A stretch of 64,000 bases of DNA from an uncultured Intestinimonas sp. (GTDB taxonomy: Bacteria > Bacillota > Clostridia > Oscillospirales > Oscillospiraceae), in contig NZ_CALXEE010000002.1 in NCBI RefSeq assembly GCF_944387245.1, forward strand, positions 1 through 64,000. Direction: 5' to 3'. The position numbers were made by a program, and so were the translations under genes. Below are positions 63,323 to 64,000 of the stretch, piece by piece. How positions within the stretch are numbered: position 1 is the first letter of the stretch; each line of letters opens with the position of its first letter. The notes under the pieces are model-generated. The model did no database searches and had not been told where the DNA came from. It worked only from the letters and a program-made list of their open reading frames with translations.

Positions 63323-64000
63323 ATGGGGTTTGAACGCAGGAGATGGATCTATCTTTTTTCAGGCATGCTGATTGAACTTTGCGCGGGACTTCCATACAGT
63401 TGGAGCGTGTTCCAGAATCTCCTGGCCGAAAAATATCAATGGAGCACGGCGGGAACGGCCGGAGCCTATTCTTTTTCCAGTATCTGTATGATCGCCTTTT
63501 CGCTGCTGGCTGCGACGCCACTCATGAACAGGATCGGGTTGAGTCGTTTCCTTGCGCTTGGAGGCTTGATATACGCTGCAGGAACTGTGGGTTGCGGCTT
63601 GATTCAAGGGTCTTTGGCGGAACTTTATCTATACTATGGTGTATGTATCGGAGTTGGAACAGCGATTCTTTACCCCACGCTGACATCCTATGCTGTTCGG
63701 CTGTTCCCGGACAGGCCGGGACTGGCCAGCGGGGTGATGGTAGGCGGCTATGGCTGCGGTCCGTTCGTGATCGCTCCGCTGCTTGCCAAGGTCCATGGAA
63801 TCACGGGAGATATATCAAAGGCATTCCTGCCCCTGGGAGCATTGTTCGCGATTGTGATTCTCCCCCTCAGCCTGCTGCTTCGCGAGCCTCCGGAAGGGTG
63901 GGGGAATGGGGTTCACGACCAGGGTGAAAATGAACAGGCTCAAAACAGCAAAACGGGTATTGCTGGAAAGGAAATCCTGAGACATGGACTTTTTTATCTG
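63323..64000 (+). CDS. MFS transporter, OFA (oxalate/formate antiporter-like) family, 3' end cut
   Basis: The first 226 codons of a major facilitator protein run off the window with no stop. The N-terminal segments IELCAGLPYSWSVFQNLLAEKYQWS and RLFPDRPGLASGVMVGGYGCGP are typical of the OFA group of organic-anion antiporters, with about six membrane helices before the cut and a hydrophilic mid-loop starting near residue 188. GAGGTG precedes the ATG, 18 bp after the sigma-54 activator, so the two are probably cotranscribed. It may export the fermentation acid or exchange it for substrate. Confidence 0.85.
   Translation, partial: MGFERRRWIYLFSGMLIELCAGLPYSWSVFQNLLAEKYQWSTAGTAGAYSFSSICMIAFSLLAATPLMNRIGLSRFLALGGLIYAAGTVGCGLIQGSLAELYLYYGVCIGVGTAILYPTLTSYAVRLFPDRPGLASGVMVGGYGCGPFVIAPLLAKVHGITGDISKAFLPLGALFAIVILPLSLLLREPPEGWGNGVHDQGENEQAQNSKTGIAGKEILRHGLFYL

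Overview
The window looks like a chromosome segment of a GC-rich, endospore-lineage anaerobic Firmicute, most likely a gut Oscillospirales (Flavonifractor / Pseudoflavonifractor / Intestinimonas type). The reasons are very GC-rich core genes of Clostridial type (HemZ, DnaD plus a DnaC-like loader, ZapA, YaaL-BofA), SLH surface proteins, and several CoA-based fermentation cassettes. No rRNA, tRNA, CRISPR array or complete insertion sequence was seen. Calls rest on reading translations and motifs; no database search was possible.

Layout. 0-7.3 kb: miaB on the minus strand, then a plus-strand operon with a good sigma-A promoter: a racemase-like protein without its catalytic lysine, dtd, an MBL hydrolase, hemZ, a uridine-kinase-like enzyme and an Mrp ATPase. 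7.4-12.3 kb: a LysR regulator divergent from a CoA-transferase / GntP permease / MaoC hydratase operon. 12.3-23 kb: a minus-strand cell-envelope block (M16 peptidase, a MurE-ArgB fusion, PBP2, MreD, MreC, Maf, dUTPase, U32 protein), with dispersed palindromic repeats at 0.1, 20.3 and 23.1-23.7 kb. 23.7-26.3 kb: zapA, dnaD-like and dnaC-like genes. 26.4-31.4 kb: a lower-GC island with a sigma-54 activator, a textbook -24/-12 promoter, a beta-keto acid cleavage enzyme (BKACE), a GntP permease and a 3-hydroxyacyl dehydrogenase homologue. 31.4-37 kb: an M23 peptidase, a small SLH protein, bofA, yaaL, a zinc phospholipase-C-like protein and an XRE regulator. 37-42.3 kb: livJHMGF. 42.4-44.3 kb: an SDR reductase and a PfkB sugar kinase. 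44.4-50.7 kb: a translationally coupled SLH protein and a 1612-residue M60 (enhancin-like) protease with an N-terminal dockerin. 50.9-54.3 kb: a broken pdaB-like deacetylase, a surface-protein fragment and a serine recombinase, i.e. a scar of mobile DNA. 54.3-64 kb: a second lower-GC island with another -24/-12 promoter, a YkvI-type permease, an acyl-CoA dehydrogenase, a 2-hydroxyacyl-CoA dehydratase with its activator, a CoA-transferase, a sigma-54 activator and an MFS transporter cut by the window end.

How the genes work together. Three separate cassettes each pair a carboxylate or amino-acid permease with enzymes for organic-acid fermentation. The 8.7 kb set fits uptake, activation and dehydration of an (R)-3-hydroxy acid such as 3-hydroxybutyrate. 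The 28 kb set fits oxidation of a free beta-hydroxy acid and acetyl-CoA-dependent cleavage of the keto acid. The 55 kb set fits reduction of a 2-hydroxy acid through an enoyl-CoA, as in Stickland-type fermentation. Two of the three appear to be sigma-54 dependent. The M60 protease and its coupled SLH partner suggest surface-displayed glycoprotein or mucin degradation.
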